Shown here in pieces: positions 16,046 to 26,287 of a DNA stretch of 64,000 bases. The first letter of the stretch is position 1, and the number at the start of each line of letters is the position of its first letter. The stretch spans positions 124,001 to 188,000 of the forward strand of contig CAWIGZ010000009.1 of the NCBI GenBank assembly GCA_963835825.1, written 5' to 3'. The notes beneath the pieces were generated by a model. It did not search any database. It saw only the letters and a list, made by a program, of their open reading frames with translations, and was not told where the DNA came from. The DNA is from JADGRB01 sp963835825. Lineage in GTDB: Bacteria; Myxococcota_A; Polyangia; Fen-1088. Position numbers and translations under genes: made by a program.

Positions 16046-19000
16046 CTAAGCCGTCGAGCTGCCCGCGCGCTCCGGCAGATGGCGTCCCTTCCAGATCATG
16101 TAGATGGCTGGATAGACGAGCAGCTCCAGCACCGCGGAGGTGACGACGCCGCCGACCATCGGCGCCGCGATCCGCTTCATCACGTCGGCCCCCGTCCCGC
16201 GTGAGATGAGCACGGGCACCAGGCCCGCCAGGATCGTCGTCACGGTCATCATCTTGGGCCGGATCCGCTTGACGGCTCCGTGGAAGATCGCCTCCCTGGC
16301 CGCGGCCCGGGTGGTCGGGGCGCGCTCCTTCCAGGCGAGATCGAGGTAGAGCAGCATGACGATCCCGGTTTCGGCGTCGAGGCCGGCCAGGGCGATGATC
16401 CCCACCCACACGGCGACCGACAGGTTGTAGTCGAGCAGGCTCAACAGCCAGAACGCGCCCACCAGCGAGAACGGCACCGCCAGCATCACGATGGCCGCCT
16501 CCACCGCGCTGCCGCTGTTGACCAGGAGGAGCAGGAAGATGATCGCCAGGGTGACCGGGACGACGAAGGTCAGCCGGGTCTTGGCCCGCTCGAGATAACG
16601 ATACTGGCCCGCCCATTCCAGCCGGTACCCGGCGGGGAGGGTCACCTTCTCGGTGACCACGCGGCGGGCGTCGGTGACGTAGTCGGCGATGGGCCGGCTG
16701 GTGTCGGCGAAGACGTAGGCATAAAGCCGCCCGCCCTCGTCGCGCAGCATCGCCGGGCCGTCGCGCGAAACCAGGTGGGCCAGCTGGCCGAGCGGGATCT
16801 GCGCCCCGGCCGGCGTGGCGACCAGCACCCGCTCGAGATCGGGGATGCTCGACCGAAAGTCGCGCGCGTAGCGCACGGTCACCGGGTACCGCTCGCGCCC
16901 CTCGACCGTGGTGGTGACGGTCTTGCCGCCGATGGCGGTCTCGATGGCGTCCTCGACGTCCTCGACGTTGAGGCCGTACCGGGCGGCCGCGTCGCGGTCG
17001 ATGTCGAAGTCGAGGTAGTGGCCGCCGCCGATCCGCTCGGCGAAGGCGCTGCGCGTCCCCGGCACCTCCAACAGCGCGGCCTCGATCTGGCGCGCCACCC
17101 GATCGATCCCCGCCGTGTCCGGCCCCAGCACCTGGATCCCCAGCGGGCTGCGCACTCCGGTGGCCAGCATCTCGGTGCGGGTCTGGATCGGCATCCACCA
17201 GACGTTGGGCATGCCGGTGAACTGCATGGCCGCGTCGAGCTTGCTGACCAGCGCCTCCCAGGTCTCGCCGCGCGGCCACTCACTTTGCGGCCGAAGCTGC
17301 ACGATGGTCTCGAACATCTCCAGCGGCGCGGGATCGGTGGGGGTCGAGAAGCGACCGGCCTTGCCGAACACGCTGCCGACCTCGGGGAAGCGCCTTCAGC
17401 ACCCGGTCCATTCGCTGGATGACGTCGCCGGCGCTGGCCTCGCTCATGCCCGGGACGGCGGTCGGCATGTAGAGCAAGGTCCCCTCGTTGAGCGGCGGCA
17501 TGAACTCGCTCCCCAGCCGCCGCGCCACCGGGACCGTCCCGGCGACGAGCAGCGCCGGCCCCGATCAGGATCGGCCAGCGGAAGCGAAGCGCGAACCGGC
17601 AGACCGGCCCATAGAGATAGACGAGGGCGCGGGCGATGGGGTTCTCCTCCTCGCGGCGGATGCGGCCGCGGATGAAGAGGGCGGCGATCGCCGGCACCAG
17701 CGTGACCGAAAGGAGGGCGGCGAAGGCCATCGAGAAGGTCTTGGTGAACGCCAGCGGCTTGAAAAGCCGGCCTTCGGTCCCCTCCAGCGTGAACACCGGA
17801 AGAAACGCGACGGTGATGACGAGGAGCGAGAAGAAGATCGGCCGACCGACCTCGACCAGGGCCGCGGTCACCACCTCCTGGCGCGGGGCGGGGCGGCCGG
17901 CGGTCTCCCAGTCCTCCAGCCGCTTGTGCACGTTCTCCACCACGATGATGGCGGCGTCGACCATGGCGCCGATGGCGATGGCGATCCCGCCCGAGGCTCA
18001 TGATGTTGGCGCCGAGGTGCAGGGCCGCCATTGGCACGAAGGCCAGCAGCACGGCGATGGGCAACATCAAGACCGGCACCAGCGTCGAGCGCACGTGCAG
18101 GAGGAAGACGAGGATGACGATGGCCACCACCACGATCTCCTCCAGCAGCGTGTGCCGGAGGGTCGCGATGCTGTCCCGGATCAGCGTCGACCGATCGTAG
18201 GTCGGCACCACCTGGACGCCGGCCGGCAGCGTGGGGGCGAGCTCGGCCAGCCGCTCTTTCACCGCGGCGATGACGTCGAGGGCGTTGCCGCCGTAGCGCA
18301 TGATCACCACCGCGCCGACCGCCTCCCCTTCGCCGTTCAGATCCACCAGGCCGCGCCGCTCGGCCGGCCCGATCTGGACCCGGGCCACGTCGCGCAGGGT
18401 GATCGGCGTGCCGTGCTCACTGCCGAGGACCACCTTCTCCAGATCGGCGGCGCTCTTGACGTAGCCGCGACCGCGGATGAAGTGCTCGGTGCCGGAGATC
18501 TCCAGCACCCGTCCGCCGACGTCGTTGTTCGAGCGGCGGACGGCGTCGGTCACCTGCATGAGCGAGATCCCGAAGCTCTGCAGGCGACTGGGGTCGAGGT
18601 CGATCTGGTATTCGCGGGAGAAGCCCCCCACGCTGGCCACCTCGGCGACGCCGGGGACGCTCTGCAGCGCGTAGCGGAGCGTCCAGTCCTGCAGCGACTG
18701 CAGCTCGGCGAGGCCGTGCCGGCCGCTCCGGTCGACGACGCGCGTACTCGTAGACCCAGCCCACGCCGGTGGCGTCGGGGCCGAGCACCGGCGTCACCCG
18801 ATCGGGCAGCCGGGCGGCCAGGCTGGACATGTACTCGAGGACGCGGCTGCGCGCCCAGTAGATGTCGGTCCCCTCCTCGAAGATGACATTGACGAAGGAC
18901 ATCCCGAACATCGACTGCCCGCGCACCGCGCTCACGTGCGGCGCGCCGACCAGCGTGGTCACGATGGGGTAGGTGATCTGGTCCTCGATCAGATCGGGGG

Positions 19001-19169
19001 AGCGTCCCATCCACTCCGTAAAGACGGTCACCTGAACGTCGGAGAGGTCGGGGATGGCGTCGAGCGGCGTACGGCGGAGCGACCAGATCCCCAGCCCCGT
19101 CGCCATCGCCACCAGCAGCACGACGGTGACGCGGTGGCGGGCCGAGAGCGCGATGAGCCGGCCGATCAC
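16046..19169 (-). pseudogene. cusA: CusA-type Cu/Ag RND efflux pump, four frame breaks
   Basis: One gene of about 1040 codons for a heavy-metal RND transporter. The N-terminus (VIGRLIALSARHRVTV) and the porter and TM regions are all recognisable. The proton-relay helix reads GAMVDAAIIVVENVHKRLE, matching the monovalent-cation (CusA) type rather than CzcA. The frame breaks near 18740, 17995, 17550 and 17388, each a one-base change, mostly in short G/C runs (for example ccccg for cccg at 17388). Every segment continues in sense, and no large piece is missing. It starts at a GTG overlapping the cusB stop (GTGA, 19166-19169). The breaks are either real decay or sequencing error. Confidence 0.85.
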
Positions 19170-20567
19170 GGCGTCCTCCAGCGCGGCAGGGCGTCGCGCA
19201 GCTTGGCCTCGCTCGACAGGAGAAACGTGGCGCCGGTCGCCACGCGATCGCCGGGCGCGAGGCCGCGGCGGACCTCGTCGTAGCTTCCCGTTTGCGCGCC
19301 GACCTCGACCTCCACCGGCTCGAGCCGCCCGCCGCCGCGATCGACGAAGGCGTACCGGTGCTCGCCGGAGAAGAGGAGGGCGGAGTCGGGGACCGCCAGG
19401 CGGGTCCCGAGCGGCGCCTCGATGACGACGTCCGCGAACATGCCGGGCTTGAGCGCGAGCTCGGGGTTCTTGAGCTCGAGGCGCGCCTCGATGGTGCGCG
19501 TCTTTTCGTCGACCATCGGCGCCACGAACGTCACCCGCGCCTCCAGCGGCGCGGGGAGCGACGGCACCTGCACGCGGGCCGGCTGCCCCACCGAGACGAA
19601 GCCGGCGTCGCGCTCGTACACGGCGCACTGAATCCAGACGCGCCCGAGGTTGCCGATCCGGTAGAGCGCGGTCCCGGCCTCGACGCGCGCCCCTTCGACG
19701 ACGTTCTTCTCCATCACCACGCCGCCCGCGGGGGCCGCGATGGTCACCCGCCCGTCGGCCTTGCCGGCCCGCTCGACGGCCTCGCGCTGCGCCACCGTGA
19801 GATCCCAGTAGGCGAGGCGGCGCTCGAGGCCGGTCGTCAGCGACGCCGACGCGCCGGACCGGCGCGCCGCCAGCAGCTCCTCCTCGGCCGCCAGCAGGTC
19901 GGGGCTGTAGATGACGGCCAGCGGTTGCCCGCGCCGAACCGCCTTGCCGGTCTCGCCGACGAACAGCTTCTGCACGTAGGCCTCGTACTTGAGCGTGACG
20001 TCGGCGATGTTGCGCTCGTCGATCTCGACCCGCCCGGCCGCCCGCAAGGTGAGCGCCAGCGGCCGTCGCTCGACCATGCCGAAGGTGACGCCGATGAGCT
20101 GCCGCCGTTCGGCGGAGACGACGATGGAGCGTCCGCCGCCGCCGGCATCCTCGACGGTGAGGCCGGGGCGCATGGTGGCGACCTTCATCTTCACCTCCTG
20201 GTGCGCGTGCCCGGGGGCGTCGATGTCGAGCGCGAGGTACCAGTCCCCGTTCATCGGCAGCGGGTAGCCGACGGTGTAGCGGCCACCGCCGCGGGTCTGG
20301 ATCGTGCCGTTGCCCCGCATCTCGGGCATGGAGCCCATGGCGGGCATGTCCCAGACGAACCCCAGCTTGGCGCCGTCGACCGGCCGGCCGGAGGCGTCGG
20401 CCAGGCTGACCTCCAGCCGGTTGTCCCCGGTGCGGGGCGGATCGGGCGCGATCGTGAGCGTCACGGCCAGGTCGCCGAGCTTCAGCACGCGCGGCGCGGC
20501 CGCCGCGGCGTTGCCGCGGGGGATGAAGAAGGAGGGCGGTGACGAGAAGCATTCGGGCGCGGTTCAT
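19166..20567 (-). CDS. cusB: CusB-type membrane fusion protein with N-terminal YtkA/FixH-like domain
   Basis: The periplasmic adaptor of the efflux pump. The best start is the ATG at 20567 (MNRARMLLVTALLL, a signal peptide), but a one-base break near 20525 separates it from the main frame, which is open from 20488. After a YtkA/FixH-like beta domain (residues about 5-110, with DMPAMGSMPEM and GYPLPMNGDWYLALDIDAPG) comes the canonical adaptor: barrel, lipoyl (AYVQKLFVGETGKAVRRGQP) and hairpin (LLAAEEELLAARR) regions, ending SSEAKLRDALPRWRTP. The extra domain contains clustered methionines that could bind Cu(I)/Ag(I). The stop overlaps the start of cusA. Confidence 0.85.
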
Positions 20568-20574
20568 GGCTGTT

Positions 20575-21852
20575 TCACTCCTGGTGCACGAGGCGGGTTC
20601 CCGATTCGGAGGCGCGGACGAGACCGATGTCCCCGCCCACGGCGCGCTCGAGATCGGCGAGATGCTGCGAGTAGGAGGCGAGATGCATGGCCAGATCGAG
20701 CTCGTGCATCTGGAGATCGCGTTCGGTGTCGAGGACCATGGTGAAGCCGCCGCGGCCCGCGGCGTAGCTGGCCAGCGCGCTCGCCAGCGCCTGGCGCGAC
20801 AGCGGGATCAGGTGGTGGTGAAGCTCCGCCTGCCGCGTCTCGGCCTTCACCTCGGCGAGCGAGTCCTCGATCTCCGCGAACACCTTGTTCTCGAGGGCGT
20901 GGGCCTCCGCGCGCGTGGCGGCCACGCTCGCCTCGGAGGCCTCGACGCGCGAGCGGTTCTTTCCCCCGAAGATCGGCAGGTTGATCTGCGCGCCGAGGAA
21001 CAGGAAGTCGGCGGGCATGGCCGTGCCGCCGAACATGTGCATCTCGCCGGCGGAGAGACCCAGGTCGGGGACGGCGGAGGCGTGCGCCGCCCGCACCCGC
21101 GCCTCGGCGGCGGCGATGTCGGCGGTCGCCACCGCCAGCTCGGGCCGCTCGCGCAGTGCCCGCGCCCGCAGCGCCTCCGGGGCCGGCAACTCGCCCAGCA
21201 GCCCCGGCTCCGAGGTGCGGCCGAGGTCGGTGCCGGGCGGCCGGTCGAGCAGCGAGACCAGCTTGGCCACGGCGGCGGATCTCCGGGCCCGGGCCGCTTC
21301 CCGATCGGACTCGACCTTCAGCGCCTCGCTCTCGGCGCGGAGGACCTCCGACTCCTCGCCGCGGCCGGCCGCCAGCCGCGACGTCGCGGCGGCCACCAGC
21401 GAGGAGAGCGTATGGCTGATCTCGTCGTCGACGCCGATGGTCCGGTCGGCGAGGAAGAGGTCGAAGTACGCCTTGGCCACCTCCGTCTCGACGTCCCGCA
21501 TCCGGGTGGTCACGCTGGCGCGGGAAGCGTCCGCCATTGCCTGCGCCTCGTCCCGGCGCGCCGCCCGCTTGCCGCCGAGCGGGATGGCCTGGCTGACGTT
21601 GACCATGAGCGGGACGTTCGACAGGTCGACCGGCATGTTCCAGAGCTGGACCATCAGCATCGGATCGTCGAAGGCGGCCGCCGGCGCCACGGCCGCCGCG
21701 GCGGCGCGGGCCTGCTCGCGCGCCGCGCGGATCTCGGGGCTCTTCTGGCGCGTCTCCGCCAGCAGGTCAGAGAGGCGGACGACGGGCGGCGCGGGCGCGG
21801 CAGCGGGCGTCGCGGCAGCGGAGAGGGTGACAAAGGCGAGCAGCGGAAACAT
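20575..21852 (-). CDS. cusC: CusC/TolC-family outer-membrane factor
   Basis: A 425-residue TolC-type protein that forms the outer-membrane channel of the pump. A signal peptide (MFPLLAFVTLSAAATPAAA) is followed by two helical repeats; conserved pieces include RLSDLLAETRQKSPEIRAAR, VSQAIPLGGKRAARRDEAQA and FLFLGAQINLPIFGGKNRSR. GGAGG lies nine bases before the ATG at 21852; the open frame extends 35 codons further upstream without coding character. It is the first gene of the cusCBA operon, seven bases before the cusB start. The upstream small cysteine-rich protein gene is on the same strand. Confidence 0.9.
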   Translation of the reverse strand: MFPLLAFVTLSAAATPAAAPAPPVVRLSDLLAETRQKSPEIRAAREQARAAAAAVAPAAAFDDPMLMVQLWNMPVDLSNVPLMVNVSQAIPLGGKRAARRDEAQAMADASRASVTTRMRDVETEVAKAYFDLFLADRTIGVDDEISHTLSSLVAAATSRLAAGRGEESEVLRAESEALKVESDREAARARRSAAVAKLVSLLDRPPGTDLGRTSEPGLLGELPAPEALRARALRERPELAVATADIAAAEARVRAAHASAVPDLGLSAGEMHMFGGTAMPADFLFLGAQINLPIFGGKNRSRVEASEASVAATRAEAHALENKVFAEIEDSLAEVKAETRQAELHHHLIPLSRQALASALASYAAGRGGFTMVLDTERDLQMHELDLAMHLASYSQHLADLERAVGGDIGLVRASESGTRLVHQE

Positions 21853-22088
21853 CGGGAAACCTCCACGGACGGAAGAAGCGACAAAGTGAAACGTCTGCCC
21901 CGGTCGGGCGGGGTGACCGCCGAACAACGAAGGTCGCGTGAACGCCTCGGGGCGCACGAGGCGCCTGGGCGAGGGGCTCGAGGCGCGGACGGGCCGGGCG
22001 GACGTCGGAACGCCCGCACCCGGCGTCCGGTCGGCCAGCGCTCCGCGGCGTCAACACGCGCCGAACGCGTGGGCGCGGCGTCGGACGC

Positions 22089-22505
22089 TCAGATCAGGAA
22101 CGAACGGGTGAGCAGAAACAGCGGCGGGCCGCCGGGGGGCTCGAGGTCCCACGGGCTGCGCGGGGTGGAACGCCCGCCGGCGAGCTGGAGCGTTCGTCCG
22201 AACGACGGATCGGGGGCGGATGCGCCGGTGATTGGGCCAGCGGTCGCGCGCAGCGCGCCGGCGGCGGGGAGCTTGTCCATCGCCACGACGACGCGCAGGC
22301 AGCAGCTCGGATCGCCGATCGAGTCCAGAGGTCCTGGCACGGCAGGAGGCGCGGTCTCCGTCGCCGAGGGGCAGCAGGACTCGTCGACGAGCATTCCCGT
22401 GAGCGAGCAGCGCAGCGCGGAGAAGCTCGACGCCGAGACCGCCAGCGCGAGGATCGGCGCGATCAGCAGCGCGCCAAGCCAGCGACGTAGGCGATCCCTC
22501 TTCAC
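22089..22505 (-). CDS. Small exported protein with Cys pairs upstream of cusCBA
   Basis: About 138 residues if started at the GTG at 22505 (VKRDRLRRWLGALLIAPIL, a signal or anchor); an ATG at 22565 is an alternative. The mature part has a Cys-rich patch: LRCSLTGMLVDESCCPSATE and, 30 residues later, DPSCCLRVVV. The C-terminal third is Pro/Gly-rich. Such cysteine-pair proteins ahead of heavy-metal RND operons may bind metal in the periplasm; this is inference from position and composition. The gap to cusC (236 bases) should hold the cus promoter. Confidence 0.6.
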   Translation of the reverse strand: MKRDRLRRWLGALLIAPILALAVSASSFSALRCSLTGMLVDESCCPSATETAPPAVPGPLDSIGDPSCCLRVVVAMDKLPAAGALRATAGPITGASAPDPSFGRTLQLAGGRSTPRSPWDLEPPGGPPLFLLTRSFLI

Positions 22506-22677
22506 GGCCTCCAGCCTGAGGGGAATCGCGCCGCTCGTCAAGACGACCTCATGAGCTCGGGCCATTACTTTGTTGCGGTACCCAGAGACTGTGAAGCTCG
22601 AAGATGAGCGATGCCGATTCCACCCCTGCACGTTGCGTCGAGCATGGTGTCTCCCTCGTCGAGGAATGCAAGGCGAC

Positions 22678-24060
22678 CTAGAGCGCGTAGGCGAGACCGA
22701 TCTGAATCGCCTCGAACTCGGTGACCGCTCCGGCTGCGGGGTTGGCGAAGCCGTCCGAACCGAGGTCCCAGCCGCCGGCCATGGGATTGGGAGCTGCGGT
22801 CGCGTGCTCGATGAGGCCGGTGAGCGTCACCTTGAGGTTCGGCCTGATGAGGCAGGCGGCGCCGGCGGTGAACAGGACGTCGTTGAGGCGCGTCCCTCCG
22901 TCAGGCAGGAGGCTCACGTACTCCATTCGCACGGCGGGGATCAGCCAGGGGAAGACGACGTACGACAGCTCGTCATATTGGACCAGCGCCTTGACGCCGG
23001 TCGCAGTGTCCGTCGCGTGGTTGTGCCACTCCTGAAAGAGGCCGCTGTCGAGCTCGAACGAACCGACGGTCCCGCGCAGGTGCCCGCCGAGGACATAGGT
23101 ACGGTCGTCCTGAAACATCGTCGCGTCGGTCGCGTTGGCGAAGTGCGACGCCGATCGCGTGCCGAACACGTCCACCGTCAGCGCGGTCTCTTCCCAGGGC
23201 TTCAGGGGATTGCCTGCCCCGGTGGCGTTCTCGCCGTCGAGGCGCAGGCCGCCCACCTTGAAACCGAGATGCGCGGTGGCATTTTCCGACGTCCGTGTAT
23301 CGATGTTCGCTCCAGAGTTTGCGCCGATCGAGTAGATGAACCGGCCGCGATACATGCCGTTCAACTCCACGAGGTTGTACTGGCCGAGGGTGACGAAGGT
23401 GCTGCCGGGATCGGCGCCGTAGAGCGCGGCGACCGAGAGAGCCGGCATGATGCTGTCCGCGATGTAGCTCGAGTGGGGCGCGAAGCTGGTCAAGCTGGGG
23501 ACGCCGCGGCCGACGTAGAGATTCACCAGGTGAGGCGAGAGGCCGAGGTCGTTGAAGTGCAGCTCCGCGTGCTCGATGTCGGTGCCGCCGTCGGCGAACG
23601 TCACCTCGCCGTAGTAGGCGATGTGCTCGCTGAAGGCACCGCCCGCCCAGAGATGAGCCTCCGCGGCAAGGTCCTGCAAGGTGACGATCGTGCCGTTGTT
23701 GGCGTCCCTCGCGGACTTGGTGGGGTAAATGGCCGCGGCGCCGTTGAAGCCGATCGCCAGCGGCGGGCTGGCGGTGAGCACCCCGGGCCAGACTGCGTTC
23801 GGGAACATCTGCCGGTAAGCCTCCTGGCCCAACGGAATTTGGTCCTGCTTGACGAACTCCTCGTCTTGGCCGGGGAAGGCAAAGCCGTTGCGGCGGAACG
23901 CCTCGCCGAACGGAGTCAGCTTCGGAAATGCGATGTGGCAGGTCTGACAACTCGTCCCATACCTTCGCGCGAACGCTGGGATGGCATGCGCCGTGGACGT
24001 CGCGCCGACGATGGAGCCGATGATCAAAAGAGCAACGGCAGACGATGAGGGCATTTTCAT
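22678..24060 (-). CDS. Outer-membrane beta-barrel with one c-type haem motif
   Basis: A 460-residue exported protein. The signal peptide (MKMPSSSAVALLIIGSIVGA) ends at AHA; a single haem-attachment motif CQTCH follows at about residue 38 in GTSCQTCHIAFPKLTPFGEA. The rest is beta-rich with alternating aromatic strands and ends in a typical barrel signature (FEAIQIGLAYAL). It resembles porin-like monohaem cytochromes found near respiratory gene clusters, possibly a conduit or an assembly-associated barrel; the electron partner is unknown. It is the last gene of the alternative complex III cluster, 138 bases after actF. The ATG at 24060 was chosen for the signal peptide. Confidence 0.75.
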   Translation of the reverse strand: MKMPSSSAVALLIIGSIVGATSTAHAIPAFARRYGTSCQTCHIAFPKLTPFGEAFRRNGFAFPGQDEEFVKQDQIPLGQEAYRQMFPNAVWPGVLTASPPLAIGFNGAAAIYPTKSARDANNGTIVTLQDLAAEAHLWAGGAFSEHIAYYGEVTFADGGTDIEHAELHFNDLGLSPHLVNLYVGRGVPSLTSFAPHSSYIADSIMPALSVAALYGADPGSTFVTLGQYNLVELNGMYRGRFIYSIGANSGANIDTRTSENATAHLGFKVGGLRLDGENATGAGNPLKPWEETALTVDVFGTRSASHFANATDATMFQDDRTYVLGGHLRGTVGSFELDSGLFQEWHNHATDTATGVKALVQYDELSYVVFPWLIPAVRMEYVSLLPDGGTRLNDVLFTAGAACLIRPNLKVTLTGLIEHATAAPNPMAGGWDLGSDGFANPAAGAVTEFEAIQIGLAYAL

Positions 24061-24198
24061 GGAGATTTCGTTGTGCAACGGTCGGGCCAGCGGTCGACAG
24101 GACCCCATCGCCTGCCCGTCCCGTTGATCCGCTGGTCCCCGCTCGAAACCTGCGCAGTTTCTACTGGCGAGCGGCGGATCGCCGCAAATGATGCGCGG

Positions 24199-25275
24199 TC
24201 AGGCTGGCGCGAACGCCGTCTCGGGTTCGCGCGCGGACGAGAGCACGAACCCGCCGAGCATGCCCAGCGCGATGAGCACGTCGCGCAGCGTGATCGGTGA
24301 AGTGCCTGCGGCCGCCAGCGAGGGGACGACCAGGAGATGACAATTGAGCCAAAGGCCGACGAGCTGAACGACGATGGCTCCCTCGAGCACCCTCGCTGAC
24401 TTCCGGCCGCGCGGGTTGAGAAGCATCACGAACGGCGCGATGAACACGAGTCCGACGACGGCGAGAACGATGGGGCCCCAGCCGCCCTGGGCGCGGCGCA
24501 GCGCGAAGACTGTCTCCTGGGGAAGATCGCCGTACCAGATCGTCAAGTACTGCGACCAGAAGAGGTAGGCCCAAAAGATCGAGAGCGCGAGCACCATGGC
24601 GCCGGCGTCGCGTCGCTGCGCCTCGGAAAGCGCGCCCCGAACGAGGCTGAGGAGCGTGAGGAGGCCAGTGCCGCCGATGAACGCGGCCATGAAGAGGTAT
24701 GGCCCGATCATGGTGCTTTCGAAACTCGGATCCGGCCCCAGCACGAAGTCAAAGGCCCAGACGGAGAGCACGACGGCGTAGATCAAGCAGTAGGTCACGG
24801 CCACGGTGCGACTCGGCGGCCGCAGCCCACCGGGCCGGGATCTGAGCAGCAGGCGGGCCACCCCGAAAAGAATGAAGGCGAGTCCGATCTCTCTCGCTCC
24901 CAGGCGCCAGAGGCCAAGCCAGGCGCTCCCGCTGCTCTCCGCGGGGAGCCAGGGGGCCGATCTGGCGCCGGCGAGAATGACCACCAACACGACCAGCGCG
25001 ACCGGCGCGAAGCTCGCCAGGGCGACGCCGCGCGACGCGAGCGGCCGCGCCCAGCCGGCGTCAACGATCCGGAAGAACGCGACGAAAGCCAGAGCGCCGG
25101 CCGCAATCCCGGCGAAGAACAACCAACTCGCGATCAGCGCAGCGAAGGTCCGCGGCGACTCGCCCCCTTGGAGGCCGGTCGCGAATGCGGCCACACCGAC
25201 GGCGACAGCGATGAAGGCGGCCCCTGTTCCGCGACGCCCCAGTCCCGCTTCGAGCCTTCGGAGCCAGAGCGTCAT
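24199..25275 (-). CDS. actF: Alternative complex III subunit ActF
   Basis: A 358-residue membrane protein with about ten transmembrane segments and no cofactor motif. It is related to ActC/NrfD-type quinol-binding subunits but shorter, as ActF is. Characteristic pieces are SWLFFAGIAAGALAFVAFFR, WAYLFWSQYLTIWYGDLPQE (close to the quinone-proximal motif of the family) and WGPIVLAVVGLVFIAPFVML. In known complexes ActF pairs with ActC in the membrane. The ATG at 25275 overlaps the actE stop (ATGA, 25272-25275). Confidence 0.9.
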   Translation of the reverse strand: MTLWLRRLEAGLGRRGTGAAFIAVAVGVAAFATGLQGGESPRTFAALIASWLFFAGIAAGALAFVAFFRIVDAGWARPLASRGVALASFAPVALVVLVVILAGARSAPWLPAESSGSAWLGLWRLGAREIGLAFILFGVARLLLRSRPGGLRPPSRTVAVTYCLIYAVVLSVWAFDFVLGPDPSFESTMIGPYLFMAAFIGGTGLLTLLSLVRGALSEAQRRDAGAMVLALSIFWAYLFWSQYLTIWYGDLPQETVFALRRAQGGWGPIVLAVVGLVFIAPFVMLLNPRGRKSARVLEGAIVVQLVGLWLNCHLLVVPSLAAAGTSPITLRDVLIALGMLGGFVLSSAREPETAFAPA

Positions 25276-25787
25276 GGCGCGTCTCCGGGGAGGACCGTGC
25301 GCTTGCCGACGCACCCTTCGCGCTGCAATGTGCGGACGAAGGCGACCAGGTCCCAGCGATCTTGCGAAGTCGTGCCCTCGCGCATGGTGGGCATGGCGCG
25401 GCCGCCGGCCGTGAGCGTGCCGTAGATGAATCCGTCGGTGCGCGCGCAGATCGAAACCTGGCGCAGGTTTGGGGCCGGTGGGAACTTGGCGGAGACCGGT
25501 CCGTCGCCGCGCCCTTCGTGACCGTGACAGGCGATGCAGTGGATCGCGAAGAGCTTGGCGCCCCGCGCGGAGGCGGCGCTGTCGAGGGGGAAAGGGGGAG
25601 GCAGGTCCTTGTCGTCCTCGCGGTCTTCCAGCGTCTCGACCCCACCGAGGGGGATCGAGCCGGGGGGGGCCAGCCGAGCCTCGTCGAAAGGTTGCACGGC
25701 GGGCTGCTGTTCCATGCTGGCGGGCCACAACATTCCGTCGCATCCGAGGAGCGCGACTCCCAAGGGGACCAGCCAACGCACGTTCAT
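25272..25787 (-). CDS. actE: Alternative complex III subunit ActE, monohaem cytochrome c lipoprotein
   Basis: A 171-residue lipoprotein: short signal to the lipobox VALLGC (Cys 16), a Pro-rich spacer, then a cytochrome c domain with CIACH at about residue 84 (LFAIHCIACHGHEGRGDGPV) and a distal methionine in GGRAMPTMREG as sixth ligand. ActE is the periplasmic monohaem subunit of alternative complex III and may pass electrons to the downstream carrier. Overlaps of ATGA type with both actD (25784-25787) and actF show tight coupling. Confidence 0.92.
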   Translation of the reverse strand: MNVRWLVPLGVALLGCDGMLWPASMEQQPAVQPFDEARLAPPGSIPLGGVETLEDREDDKDLPPPFPLDSAASARGAKLFAIHCIACHGHEGRGDGPVSAKFPPAPNLRQVSICARTDGFIYGTLTAGGRAMPTMREGTTSQDRWDLVAFVRTLQREGCVGKRTVLPGDAP

Positions 25788-26287
25788 GGTCGAACCTCCA
25801 CGGCACCGGACAATGAGCGCCGGATCGCCGCCTGGCGCTCATCGCTGCACCCTTCGAGCGGCACGATGACGACCAGTCGATCGGTCGTGACCTCGCGCCG
25901 CGCCCGCCGCGAGACGGTCCTTCGCGTGAAGGCCGACAGGATCACCAGCGCCGTGAAGTTGGTGAGACCCGCGAAGAGCATGGTGAGCTCGAACATCACG
26001 ACCCCGAAGGCTGTCCAGGACACGATCGGCTTGCCGCCCACGATCAGATCCATCGATCGCGAGGTGGCGACCTCGAGAGCCATGGCGCAGCTGAGGCCAG
26101 TCAGCCCGCCCACCAGCGCGATCCACCCGAGCGCCCGCCACGGCCCCGGACGGCCAGTCTGGTGCACGGCGGGAAAAGGCGCCGAGCTGACGACGCGCGC
26201 GGTGGTCACCTGGTCTGCCTGGAGGGCCCTCAGCGCGCGGGCGGCGCTGTCAGGATCGGCGAAGACGGCGACGAGCTCTTCACGCAT
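25784..26287 (-). CDS. actD: Alternative complex III subunit ActD
   Basis: A 167-residue protein. The cytoplasmic N-terminal domain (MREELVAVFADPDSAARALRAL) has the DUF3341 pattern of ActD. Two transmembrane helices follow (WIALVGGLTGLSCAMALEVA and AFGVVMFELTMLFAGLTNFT), then a short basic tail. ActD is a structural membrane subunit without cofactors. The ATG at 26287 overlaps the actC stop by eight bases, and its own stop overlaps the actE start. Confidence 0.9.
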   Translation of the reverse strand: MREELVAVFADPDSAARALRALQADQVTTARVVSSAPFPAVHQTGRPGPWRALGWIALVGGLTGLSCAMALEVATSRSMDLIVGGKPIVSWTAFGVVMFELTMLFAGLTNFTALVILSAFTRRTVSRRARREVTTDRLVVIVPLEGCSDERQAAIRRSLSGAVEVRP

